The position numbers were made by a program, and so were the translations under genes. Shown here piece by piece: positions 16,966 to 24,557 of a stretch of DNA of 64,000 bases. The DNA is from an uncultured Bacillota bacterium (GTDB taxonomy: Bacteria; Bacillota; Clostridia; Lachnospirales; Lachnospiraceae). The notes beneath the pieces are model-generated. The model was not told the origin of the DNA, ran no database searches, and was given only the letters and a program-made list of their open reading frames with translations. How positions within the stretch are numbered: the first letter of the stretch is position 1; the number at the start of each line of letters is the position of its first letter. The stretch spans positions 1 to 64,000 of the forward strand of contig CASEXH010000001.1 in NCBI GenBank assembly GCA_949291945.1. The letters run 5' to 3'.

Positions 16966-17037
16966 ATGTGTTTCTGCAAAAGTGCCCTGCTGAATGCAGA
17001 ACTCTATGCAAGGTCCAATGAGGTGTGCCTGGCATAG
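16966..17037 (+). CDS. Leader peptide (23 aa) upstream of MFS efflux gene
   Basis: The short frame begins MCFCKSALLNAELYARS and ends at a TAG at 17035-17037. AAAGGTGG lies 7 nt before the ATG. The 3' half of the frame contains the first arms of two mutually exclusive hairpins, and its stop codon lies in the second arm of the first. That is the layout of ribosome-stalling leader peptides that control antibiotic-resistance genes (erm, tet(M), msr/mef-like systems). The sequence itself is not one I recognise. Confidence 0.75.
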   Translation: MCFCKSALLNAELYARSNEVCLA

Positions 17038-17069
17038 AGTAGTGTACTAGCACCTCTTCATTGGATTTT
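17001..17069 (+). promoter_or_regulatory. Attenuator: competing antiterminator and terminator hairpins
   Basis: Hairpin 1 pairs ACTCTATGC (17001-17009) with GCATAGAGT (17032-17040), 9 bp perfect. Hairpin 2 pairs CCAATGAGGTG (17015-17025) with CACCTC-TTC-ATTGG (17051-17064) and is followed by ATTTTGTT, an intrinsic terminator. The 5' arm of hairpin 2 lies in the loop of hairpin 1, so they compete. A ribosome stalled early in the leader peptide would let hairpin 1 form and allow read-through. Confidence 0.7.
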
Positions 17070-17111
17070 GTTCTGGAAAATACAAAATTTATATTGAAGG
17101 AGAAAATACCA

Positions 17112-18407
17112 ATGAATGATCGCAGAAAATTTAATAAATATATTGCATTCTGGCTTACCCAGTCTCTCTCTGAGCTGGGCAGTTCCATGACAAGCTTTGC
17201 CCTGGTGATCTGGGCTTACGGACAGACCGGCTCTGCCCTGTCTGTATCTCTTATGACTTTTTGTTCCTATGTGCCATTTGTAATGGTAAGCCTTTTTACC
17301 GGCAGCTTTCTGGACAGCCACAAGAAAAAGTCTGTTTTGCTGCTTTCTGATACTTTTTCGGCAGTCTGTACCATAGCAGTGTGCCTTCTTGCCCTTTGGG
17401 GAAAACTGGAGATCTGGCACATTTATCTGGTCAACATCCTGATCGGCTTTATGAATGCCTTCCAGTCCCCTGCCCTGTCTGTGTCCCTGGGAATCCTGGT
17501 TCCTGAAGAATATCGTTCACGGGCAAGCGGCATGAGTTCTTTTTCTTCTAACCTGATCACAGTCGTAACTCCAATGCTGGCCGCTGCTCTTTTCTCTTTT
17601 GGAGTATTGAAGGGAATTCTATTTATAGATCTTCTCACCTTCCTTTTTGGAGCAGGAATCCTGTTTTTCTTTATCTCCATTCCGGAAGTTTCTCTGAAAG
17701 AACATATAGGAGAAAAGCAGGGACCTTTTACAGGTTTTCTCTGGGGCTGGAGATTTTTGAAAGCACACAAGGGTATTCTTTACATTATCCTTAGTATGAG
17801 TATCCTAAATTTTTTTTCCAGATTAACTTATGAAAATATCCTATCTCCTATGATCCTGTCCAGGAGCCAGAGCAGCTCAGTCCTAGGAATTGTCACCGGA
17901 ATTCTGGGAACAGGCGGCATACTGGGCGGGATCCTGGTATCTCTGCTGAAGCTTCCAAAAGACAATCAGAAGGTCATGTATCTTTCTGCGGCCCTTTCCT
18001 TCCTCTTTGGAGATATTACCATGGGACTGGGACAGAATGTTTATATTTGGAGTCTAGGAGCTCTGTTTGCCAGCGTTCCCATTCCCTTTATCCTGGCAGC
18101 TCAGAATGTCATGATCTATCACTGGATCCCTGCCGAAATACAGGGACGGATCTTTGCTGTGCGCAATGCCCTTCAGTTCGGCACTATACCTGTCGGGATC
18201 CTGCTGGGCGGTTTTCTGGCAGACTACGTTTTTGAACCTTTTATGGGATCCAATGTTCCTCTGGCCCTGTTTCTGACTGGTGTCACCGGAGAGGCGCCAG
18301 GAAAGGGGATGGCAGTGATGTTTCTCTGCACAGGGATCCTGGGATTTTCATCCAGTATCTTCTGGATGAGAAACCGGCATATCCGGGAGATATCCAGAAC
18401 AGATTAG
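17112..18407 (+). CDS. MFS drug efflux transporter (Mef-like)
   Basis: The 431-aa membrane protein has about 12 hydrophobic helices. The first contains FWLTQSLSELGSSMTSFALV; a SFLDSHKKK loop between helices 2 and 3 fits the MFS motif position. The overall pattern resembles macrolide efflux (MefA/MdfA-like) and other three-TMS-repeat MFS_3 exporters, which use the proton gradient. The true start at 17112 has GAAGGAG 9 nt upstream; the frame to 17061 lies in the attenuator. It sits behind a leader peptide and competing hairpins, so an inhibitor of translation is the probable inducer and perhaps the substrate. Convergent to the next genes. Confidence 0.8.
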   Translation: MNDRRKFNKYIAFWLTQSLSELGSSMTSFALVIWAYGQTGSALSVSLMTFCSYVPFVMVSLFTGSFLDSHKKKSVLLLSDTFSAVCTIAVCLLALWGKLEIWHIYLVNILIGFMNAFQSPALSVSLGILVPEEYRSRASGMSSFSSNLITVVTPMLAAALFSFGVLKGILFIDLLTFLFGAGILFFFISIPEVSLKEHIGEKQGPFTGFLWGWRFLKAHKGILYIILSMSILNFFSRLTYENILSPMILSRSQSSSVLGIVTGILGTGGILGGILVSLLKLPKDNQKVMYLSAALSFLFGDITMGLGQNVYIWSLGALFASVPIPFILAAQNVMIYHWIPAEIQGRIFAVRNALQFGTIPVGILLGGFLADYVFEPFMGSNVPLALFLTGVTGEAPGKGMAVMFLCTGILGFSSSIFWMRNRHIREISRTD

Positions 18408-18474
18408 ACCTATTCCATATCCCGTTTGCAATTTCCGGGAACAAGAGCAGTTGTTGCTGCTCAATCCGCCAGAA

Positions 18475-18905
18475 TACGGTTAAGATGGTCAAAAAAGCCG
18501 GTTTCGAACCGTATAATTGCTTGTAAATAAATATACGGTTAAGATCCACTAAAGTCTGTTTTTACCCGTACAACCTGTGATTGTACGGGTAAAATCCTAA
18601 AAAACTGGTTTTCTACCGTTCTGACACCTATGATTATACGGGTAAAATTCCAAGAAGCTGGTTTTCTACCGTTCTGACGCCCGTGATTATACGGGCATAA
18701 TTTCAAAAAGCTGGTTTTCTACCGTTCTGACACCTATGATTATACGGGCATAATTTCAAAAAGCTAGTTTTTACCGTTCTGATGCCTGTAATTGTACGGG
18801 TAAAATTCCAAGAAGCTGGTTTTCTACCGTTCTATTGCCTGGTAACGTACGGTTAGGATTAGCAAAAATCTTTTCGAACCGTATAGTTCCATAAATATAC
18901 GGACC
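18475..18905. repeat. Array of about eight degenerate palindromic units, ~53 bp period
   Basis: The core ACCGTTCTGA recurs at 18615, 18668, 18721, 18773 and 18826 (steps 53, 53, 52, 53). Each is followed by an inverted half such as TATACGGGT, making a hairpin, and by a linker like AAAAGCTGGTTTTCT. Related units precede it (ACCCGTACAA/TTGTACGGGT at 18564-18590; AACCGTATA/TATACGGTT at 18507-18540) and follow it (AACCGTATA/TATACGG at 18877-18902). The period is not a multiple of three, so it is not coding. Units diverge too much, and have no unique spacers, for CRISPR. It lies in the convergent 3' gap between the MFS gene and the zinc-ribbon gene. No other feature is seen in the gap to 18955. 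Confidence 0.85.
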
Positions 18906-18955
18906 AGATAGCAATCTCCCAGATAAAAATTCTTTTATCCCTAGAAATAGCTCAT

Positions 18956-19024
18956 AAAAAGAGACCCTTTCTTAAAGTTCCAGCCTTTCATAAAAGTCTG
19001 AACCTTTGGAAATGGTCCCTTTTC
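18956..19024 (-). terminator. Long imperfect hairpin after the zinc-ribbon gene
   Basis: AAAAAGAGACC at 18956-18966 and the following CTTTC and AAAGTTC pair in steps with CTGAACCTTTGG, AAATGG and TCCCTTTT up to 19024. It lies between the hairpin array and the stop at 19063, where a terminator for the minus-strand genes is expected. Confidence 0.45.
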
Positions 19025-19062
19025 TATTTATCAGAGGTTAAAACCGGCATTAGCCCATGGCC

Positions 19063-19479
19063 TCAGCTTTTCTTTACAAATTCTGCTCCGCATTTCGGAC
19101 AGCGGATGCTGATCTTTCCTTTTCCCTTTGGGATCCGGATCTTCTGTCTGCACTGAGGACAGGTATAAATGTGGAAATCTTTCCGCTGTTCCTGTATGTA
19201 CTTCTGTTTTCCGAAAAACCTCTTCACCTTGTTTTCAATTTCCAGGTATTTCTGATTTTCCGCATATCTTTTACTGATATTTCTGGAAAACATCCGGAAA
19301 TAGATCAGTATCAGCAGCAGAAATTCCCATGAAGTGAGAAGGACACTGAAGTATCCGGTCCGCACAAAGAGATTGATCACTGCGCAGATCAGAAGCACGA
19401 TGACCATAAAGATATTCAGTCGGTCACTTCCATAGCGTCCATACATAAATCTTGCAAGCTTTTCTTTTAACTTATCCAT
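19063..19479 (-). CDS. Membrane protein with C-terminal zinc ribbon
   Basis: The 138-aa protein begins with a basic segment (KEKLARFMYGRYGSDR), then two membrane helices (residues 24-40 and 45-65). It ends with a rubredoxin-like zinc ribbon: CPQCRQ, basic linker IRIPKGKGKISI, then CPKCGAEF. This plan is common in small Clostridial proteins of unknown role. Its start overlaps the flavodoxin stop by 8 nt, so they form one unit. It may be a metal-dependent membrane-side scaffold; nothing more can be said from sequence. Confidence 0.7.
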   Translation of the reverse strand: MDKLKEKLARFMYGRYGSDRLNIFMVIVLLICAVINLFVRTGYFSVLLTSWEFLLLILIYFRMFSRNISKRYAENQKYLEIENKVKRFFGKQKYIQEQRKDFHIYTCPQCRQKIRIPKGKGKISIRCPKCGAEFVKKS

Positions 19480-20005
19480 TTTCCTGCTCTTCTTTCTCTA
19501 TTCTTTCAAATATATCCTTTACAAATTTTTTGGCTCCCTGAAGGTCTTTTTCATCCGGGTGGAGCATAGCCATATCAAAATTCTGAATCATGGCTTCTAC
19601 CTGCTTTTTATTCTGGGCATTTTTCATATTCATATATTTTTCCCGTACTGCCATAGGCATTTTCCCCTGACAGATATAGGCACCCATATATTCATTGTCG
19701 TCCTCAATAAAAACCCGGATATTTTCCTCGATTTTCTTGTAATACTCGGGGCTCTGCCCCATGCCGCAGGTTCCAAAAAGGGCAATCCGCTTTCCCTGAA
19801 GGCTGCCCAGATAATCCAGCACATCCATGCTGGCACTTCCTCTGTCTGTCCAGAACCCAATGAAATACAGATCTCCCATATCATAATCTGTCTGTCCCTG
19901 AAAAGCAGCAATGTCTTTATTCTTCCCGGGAATCGCCTCAAAGATAGCCTTTGCCAGCTTTTCCGTATTTCCCGTCCTGCTCTTATAGAGTACCTGTGTT
20001 TTCAT
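19472..20005 (-). CDS. Flavodoxin-family protein
   Basis: The 177-aa protein has the FMN phosphate-binding loop YKSRTGNTEKLA at the N-terminus, then a flavodoxin core: DYDMGDLYFIGFW and KRIALFGTCGMG. A C-terminal charged helix follows. It is a cytoplasmic one- or two-electron carrier, or a quinone/disulfide-reductase-like flavoprotein. It is longer than classical flavodoxins (about 140 aa). GGAAGGA precedes the ATG. It is co-transcribed with the zinc-ribbon membrane protein; the redox partner is unknown. Confidence 0.8.
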   Translation of the reverse strand: MKTQVLYKSRTGNTEKLAKAIFEAIPGKNKDIAAFQGQTDYDMGDLYFIGFWTDRGSASMDVLDYLGSLQGKRIALFGTCGMGQSPEYYKKIEENIRVFIEDDNEYMGAYICQGKMPMAVREKYMNMKNAQNKKQVEAMIQNFDMAMLHPDEKDLQGAKKFVKDIFERIEKEEQENG

Positions 20006-20132
20006 CTTACTCTTCCTTCCTGGTATCTAAATAATTTTCCTGGAGTATATTTTATCACCAACTATTCTGGAAAAGTATTTCTGGAATCTTAAAAATTATA
20101 AATTCTCTATAAAACATCTCCTAAAAAAGTCC

Positions 20133-21017
20133 TTACTGTTTTATATGCACATCCATCTGGGTAAATGGCAGTTCGATGCCCTCTTCATCAAAAGTAAGCT
20201 TGATTCTCTCATTCAGTCTCCATCGGGTGGCCCAGTAGTCTTCGGAGCCTACCCAGGCCCGCAGTCCCAGAACCACGCCGTCTGCGGCCAGCTGGTCTAC
20301 AAAAACCTGTATTCCATCGTCGTGAAGGATACTGGCTTCCCCATAAAGCATATTTTCCAGGATCCCTTTTGCCTTTTTCAGATCCGAACTGTAAGAGATC
20401 TGCACCTTCAGATCCAGCTGCCGTTTATCCTGTGCAGTTACATTCACAATACTGGCACTGGTAAGTGTCCCGTTCGGAATGGTGATCCTCCGGTTATCTA
20501 CTGTGGAAAGGGTAGTATAAAACAGATCGATCCTGACCACGGTCCCCTCCTGTTTATCCGTATTTTCGATAATATAATCTCCCACCACAAAGGGTTTCAA
20601 CGCCAGAATAATAACTCCTCCTGCCAGATTGGAAAGGCCGCCCTGGAGGGCCAGACCGATAGCAACACCGCCGGAAGCTACCAATGCAGCAATAGAAGAT
20701 TCTTTCACCCCAAAGCTGGTAGCTATGGACACCACCAGCAAACAGTACAAAGCCGCCTTCACCACGGATGAGACAAACTGTGTCACACCAGTGTCTACAC
20801 CTGCTCTTTTCATAGAAGCTACGATAAATCTTGTGAGTTTCTGGATCAGCTTGCTGGCAATAATATACACCACGATTGCCAGAATTACTCTGCCAACAAA
20901 GGTTCCGATCACAGGAAGCTGCTTTTCCCAGAAAGCCCAGGTAAAATAGTGATGCACAAAATCACTGATACTCTCAAACTCCAGAGTGTCCAATGTGTCT
21001 GCTAAAAAAATATTCAT
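20133..21017 (-). CDS. mscS: MscS-family mechanosensitive channel
   Basis: This small-conductance mechanosensitive channel protein has 294 aa. It has two to three N-terminal helices, then the pore helix GVAIGLALQGGLSNLAGGVIILALKP written across residues 130-155 with the usual Gly/Ala packing. A beta-domain (GDYIIENTDKQEGTVVRIDL) and a C-terminal alpha/beta vestibule follow. It gates by membrane tension and releases solutes on hypo-osmotic shock. Length equals E. coli MscS (286 aa). It is a single gene upstream of the flavodoxin unit, with no operon partner evident. Confidence 0.9.
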   Translation of the reverse strand: MNIFLADTLDTLEFESISDFVHHYFTWAFWEKQLPVIGTFVGRVILAIVVYIIASKLIQKLTRFIVASMKRAGVDTGVTQFVSSVVKAALYCLLVVSIATSFGVKESSIAALVASGGVAIGLALQGGLSNLAGGVIILALKPFVVGDYIIENTDKQEGTVVRIDLFYTTLSTVDNRRITIPNGTLTSASIVNVTAQDKRQLDLKVQISYSSDLKKAKGILENMLYGEASILHDDGIQVFVDQLAADGVVLGLRAWVGSEDYWATRWRLNERIKLTFDEEGIELPFTQMDVHIKQ

Positions 21018-21137
21018 CTTTCTGCTGTTCCCTTTCTGTTTCTTTCCGCATAGAAAGGGACTATTGCAGAAATTCTTATAGATTTTAAGATATATTCTGC
21101 AAAAGCCCCTCTCTCTGTCTTTCTATTTTCTTGACCT

Positions 21138-23861
21138 TTACTGTTTTTTGGTCGTCTTTCTGGTCCTTGTCCCGGTCTTCTTTCCGGAAGGCTTTTTCTC
21201 CTCTGAAGATATTCCTGTCTTCTTTTCAGAAGCATTATCTTCTGCCTGTTCACTGTTCTTTCCCGGCGTTTCTGTCTCTTTCTTACCGGTTTCCAGTTTT
21301 TCCGGCTCTTTCTTATTAGTCTCTATTTTATGAGGTTCTTTCTTACTTGTTTCCAGCTTTTCCGGTTCCTTTTTGCTGGTTTCTATTTTGTGAGGTTCTT
21401 TTTTACTGGTCTCCAGTTTCTCCGGCTCTTTCTTACTTGTTTCTAACTTCTCCGGTTCCTTCTTGCTGGTCTCCAGCTTATGAGGTTCCTTTTTAGAAGT
21501 TTCCAGTTTTTTCTGATCTTCTTTCGGAAGAACGATTTCCTGCTCTTTTTCTGCTTTTACTCTTTCTTCCTCGATTTTCTGCTCAAGCTCTTTCCTGACC
21601 TTGGATACCGGAGTCTGATTCTCTTTTTCACTCTTCTTTGCTGATTTTTTCATCTCTTTCTTTGTGTAGGAGAAGATCTGCACAGACAGAGGCGCAACAT
21701 TGATCACAATGGAATTTTTCCTTTCATCCCATTCTTCCTTCTTGGAAACCTTTACTCTGGGATTTCCCACGCCGGTTCCGCCGTAGATCTTTGCATCGCT
21801 GTTAAAGATCTCTTTATATTTTCCGGGATACGGAACACCCATCTGATATTTTTCATAAGGAAGCGCTGAAAAATTACATACTACTACCAGTGTGCTGTCT
21901 TTTTTCTTTCCTCTCCGAATGAACGTAAGCATGTTCTTCTCTGTTTCCATCACATTGATCCATTCAAATCCATCAGGATCATAATCCTCTTCAAAGAGAG
22001 CCGGTTGTTCTTTATACAGCTTCAGGAGAGCTTTCATGTAATCCTGCATCTCCTTATGGTCCTTCTCTTCCAGAAGATTCCAGTCTAATTCTCTCTGCTC
22101 AGACCACTCCCGTTCCTGAGCAAATTCCTGCCCCATAAACAGCAGTTTCTTTCCGGGATGGACCATCATATAGCCAAGGGCTGCCCGCAGGTTTGCCATT
22201 TTCTTTTCCTTGTCTCCCGGCATCTTGTTCAGGAGAGAGCCTTTTCCATGGACCACCTCATCATGAGACAGGCTCAGAAGGAATTTCTCACTGTAGGCAT
22301 AGATCATACTGAAGGTCAACTCGTCATGGGCCCCGCTTCTGTAAATCGGATCTTTCTTCATATAGTCAATGAAATCGTTCATCCAGCCCATATTCCACTT
22401 ATAGTCAAAGCCCAGGCCGTCATCCTCTATTTTTCCGGTGATCTTCGGCCAGGCTGTAGATTCTTCTGCGATCAGGAGGGCATCCGGATGTTTTTTCTTG
22501 AAGATCGAATTCAGGTGTTTCAGGAACTCGATGGCTTCCAGATTTTCATTTCCGCCATAAATATTAGCCACCCATTCTCCGTCATTTTTTCCATAATCCA
22601 GATAAAGCATAGAGGCCACAGCATCCATACGGATTCCGTCAACATGATACTTCTCTGCCCAGAACAAAGCGTTGGAGATCAGGAAGTTTTTTACCTGGGG
22701 ACGTCCGTAATTATAGATCAGGGTCCCCCAATGAGGATGCATGCCCTGTCTGGGATCCAGATGCTCGTACAGACAGGTACCGTCAAAATTAGAAAGGCCA
22801 AAGGTGTCTTTGGGGAAATGGGCCGGCACCCAGTCCAAGATCACGCCGATTCCCTGCTGATGCATATAATCCATAAAATACATAAAGTCCTCACAGCTTC
22901 CGTAGCGGCTGGTAGGCGCATAATATCCTGTCACCTGATAGCCCCAGGACTCGTCCAGGGGATGTTCCATAACAGGCATCAGTTCCACATGAGTATAGCC
23001 CATCTCTTTCACATAATCGGCCAAAAGAGGGGCAATCTCTCTGTAATTATAAAAAAGTCTGCCTTCCTCTTCAGGTTTTTTCCAGGAGCCCAGGTGCATC
23101 TCATACACAGCCAGGGGCTTTTTCTCATCGTGAAGTTGCTTTCTGGACTTCATCCAGTCTCCGTCATTCCACTGATACTTCTTCAGGTCGGCAACAATAG
23201 AGGCGGTCTTAGGCCGAAGTTCTGACTCATTTCCGTAAGGGTCTGACTTCAGATAAACCAGAGAGCCTTTTGCCTTAATTTCATACTTATATAAAGCCCC
23301 TGCCTTTACGCCGGGAATAAACAGTTCATAAATACCGGAGACACTGAGACGGTTCATCTGATGGAGCCTTCCATCCCAATGGTTAAAGTCTCCCACCACG
23401 CTGACACGCATAGCATTCGGTGCCCACACAGCAAAGTAAACACCGGATACTCCGTGGAGGGTCATCGGATGAGCGCCTAATTTCTCATAGATATTATAGC
23501 AGATCCCTGCGCAGAACTGCTGTTCTTCTTCCACGGAAATCTGTTTTTCAAAGGCATAGGGATCATAGAATTTCTCCCTAACACCTTCATCATATACTGC
23601 TTCATATTTATACTTTGGGATCTTGTCCCCGGGGATCAGAACGGCAAAATATCCTGCTTCGTCCTCCTGCTCCATCTCATATTCTTCTTTTCCCTTTGTA
23701 AGAACTACCTTTACCTGCCGGGCTTCAGGAAGAAAACATTGGATCAGAATACCTTCGGGAGTTACTCTGGGTCCAAGAATTTTTTTCGGTTCACTTTCTT
23801 CAGAATATACAACGGCCTCTATTTCCGGCCAATCCATCATCTCATATAATTTTTCAGACAT
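21138..23861 (-). CDS. glgB: 1,4-alpha-glucan branching enzyme with repetitive charged tail
   Basis: This GH13 branching enzyme makes alpha-1,6 branches in glycogen. A CBM48-like domain lies near residues 25-100 and a second at 130-220 (GVYFAVWAPNAMRVSVVGDF). The catalytic barrel has the nucleophile Asp in GIRMDAV (about residue 413), the acid/base Glu in LIAEEST (about 466) and the transition-state Asp in SHDEVVHGK. The enzyme proper ends near residue 740. The last 165 or so residues are Lys/Glu rich, with decapeptide repeats and a basic end (GTRTRKTTKKQ). The start at 23861 has AAAGGAGGAG upstream. No other glg genes are adjacent. Confidence 0.92.
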   Translation of the reverse strand: MSEKLYEMMDWPEIEAVVYSEESEPKKILGPRVTPEGILIQCFLPEARQVKVVLTKGKEEYEMEQEDEAGYFAVLIPGDKIPKYKYEAVYDEGVREKFYDPYAFEKQISVEEEQQFCAGICYNIYEKLGAHPMTLHGVSGVYFAVWAPNAMRVSVVGDFNHWDGRLHQMNRLSVSGIYELFIPGVKAGALYKYEIKAKGSLVYLKSDPYGNESELRPKTASIVADLKKYQWNDGDWMKSRKQLHDEKKPLAVYEMHLGSWKKPEEEGRLFYNYREIAPLLADYVKEMGYTHVELMPVMEHPLDESWGYQVTGYYAPTSRYGSCEDFMYFMDYMHQQGIGVILDWVPAHFPKDTFGLSNFDGTCLYEHLDPRQGMHPHWGTLIYNYGRPQVKNFLISNALFWAEKYHVDGIRMDAVASMLYLDYGKNDGEWVANIYGGNENLEAIEFLKHLNSIFKKKHPDALLIAEESTAWPKITGKIEDDGLGFDYKWNMGWMNDFIDYMKKDPIYRSGAHDELTFSMIYAYSEKFLLSLSHDEVVHGKGSLLNKMPGDKEKKMANLRAALGYMMVHPGKKLLFMGQEFAQEREWSEQRELDWNLLEEKDHKEMQDYMKALLKLYKEQPALFEEDYDPDGFEWINVMETEKNMLTFIRRGKKKDSTLVVVCNFSALPYEKYQMGVPYPGKYKEIFNSDAKIYGGTGVGNPRVKVSKKEEWDERKNSIVINVAPLSVQIFSYTKKEMKKSAKKSEKENQTPVSKVRKELEQKIEEERVKAEKEQEIVLPKEDQKKLETSKKEPHKLETSKKEPEKLETSKKEPEKLETSKKEPHKIETSKKEPEKLETSKKEPHKIETNKKEPEKLETGKKETETPGKNSEQAEDNASEKKTGISSEEKKPSGKKTGTRTRKTTKKQ
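21279..21509 (-). repeat. 30-bp tandem repeat coding for KLETSKKEPE decapeptides
   Basis: Nearly eight copies of a 10-residue unit, K(L/I)ETSKKEP(E/H), follow each other in the glgB tail. The DNA repeats are 30 bp and differ mostly at third positions (TCCGGTTCC against TCCGGCTCT). This indicates expansion by slippage or recombination followed by drift under protein-level constraint. Confidence 0.9.
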
Positions 23862-23978
23862 AATGCTCCTCCTTTGTTCCATTTTATCATCAAATCCAGG
23901 GGTTGTAAAGTTTCAAACTGCCGCAGTAAAGGGCAGTTTTGTAAAATGTATAAAATTTATTTTTTCTAAATAAAATTA

Positions 23979-24007
23979 TTGTGCATTTTCCACACATAAA
24001 GTATAAT
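23979..24007 (+). promoter_or_regulatory. Promoter of the hydrogenase operon
   Basis: TTGTGC (23979-23984) and TATAAT (24002-24007) are spaced 17 bp apart. The region 23883-24023 also holds the upstream sequence of the divergent glgB gene. Confidence 0.65.
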
Positions 24008-24077
24008 TAGTATAACTTCGCTTATGAAAATTATCTTAACAGCGATTTTACAATCACGAATAAGGAGGTACCAATGC

Positions 24078-24557
24078 ATGCTTGACCAAAGCTACTACGA
24101 AAAAGCTGCTGAGATCATTGACCACTATGGACGGAAAGCAAGCTCTTTGATCCCCATTATGCAGGAAATTCAGGAAGAATACCGTTATCTGCCCGGAGAG
24201 CTGCTCACTTACGTAGCCAAAGAGATCGGCGTGACAGAGGCCAAGGCCTACAGTGTAGCAACCTTTTATGAAAACTTTTCTTTTGAACCAAAGGGAAAAT
24301 ATATCATCAAGGTCTGTGACGGGACTGCCTGTCATGTACGTAAATCTATTCCTATCCTGGAGGCTCTGCAGAAAGAACTGGGATTGAGCAGAAAGAAGCA
24401 CACCACAGATGACATGCTGTTCACCGTAGAAACTGTATCCTGTCTGGGCGCCTGCGGACTGGCTCCCACCCTGACTGTCAATAATGAAGTCCATCCTTCC
24501 ATGACGCCTGAAAAAGCTCTGGAACTGATCACAGAACTGCGAGGTGACAATATATGA
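24078..24557 (+). CDS. hydC: NuoE-like [2Fe-2S] subunit of bifurcating hydrogenase (HydC)
   Basis: The 159-aa thioredoxin-like ferredoxin subunit has a helical N-terminal bundle (residues 5-60), then the four cluster cysteines in CDGTACH and CLGACGLAP. Together with the next two genes it matches the trimeric NAD/ferredoxin-dependent [FeFe] hydrogenase of Thermotoga, Acetobacterium and gut Lachnospiraceae. There this subunit carries electrons near the flavin subunit. The start at 24078 follows TAAGGAGG by 9 nt. Its stop overlaps the next ATG (ATGA). Confidence 0.88.
   Translation: MLDQSYYEKAAEIIDHYGRKASSLIPIMQEIQEEYRYLPGELLTYVAKEIGVTEAKAYSVATFYENFSFEPKGKYIIKVCDGTACHVRKSIPILEALQKELGLSRKKHTTDDMLFTVETVSCLGACGLAPTLTVNNEVHPSMTPEKALELITELRGDNI

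Noticed and set aside
18475..18905. CRISPR array
   Set aside because: Repeat copies differ from each other, there are no distinct spacers of equal length, and no cas genes are present.
22158..23225. 355-aa plus-strand frame inside glgB
   Set aside because: It is antisense to conserved catalytic motifs of the branching enzyme and has no family features.
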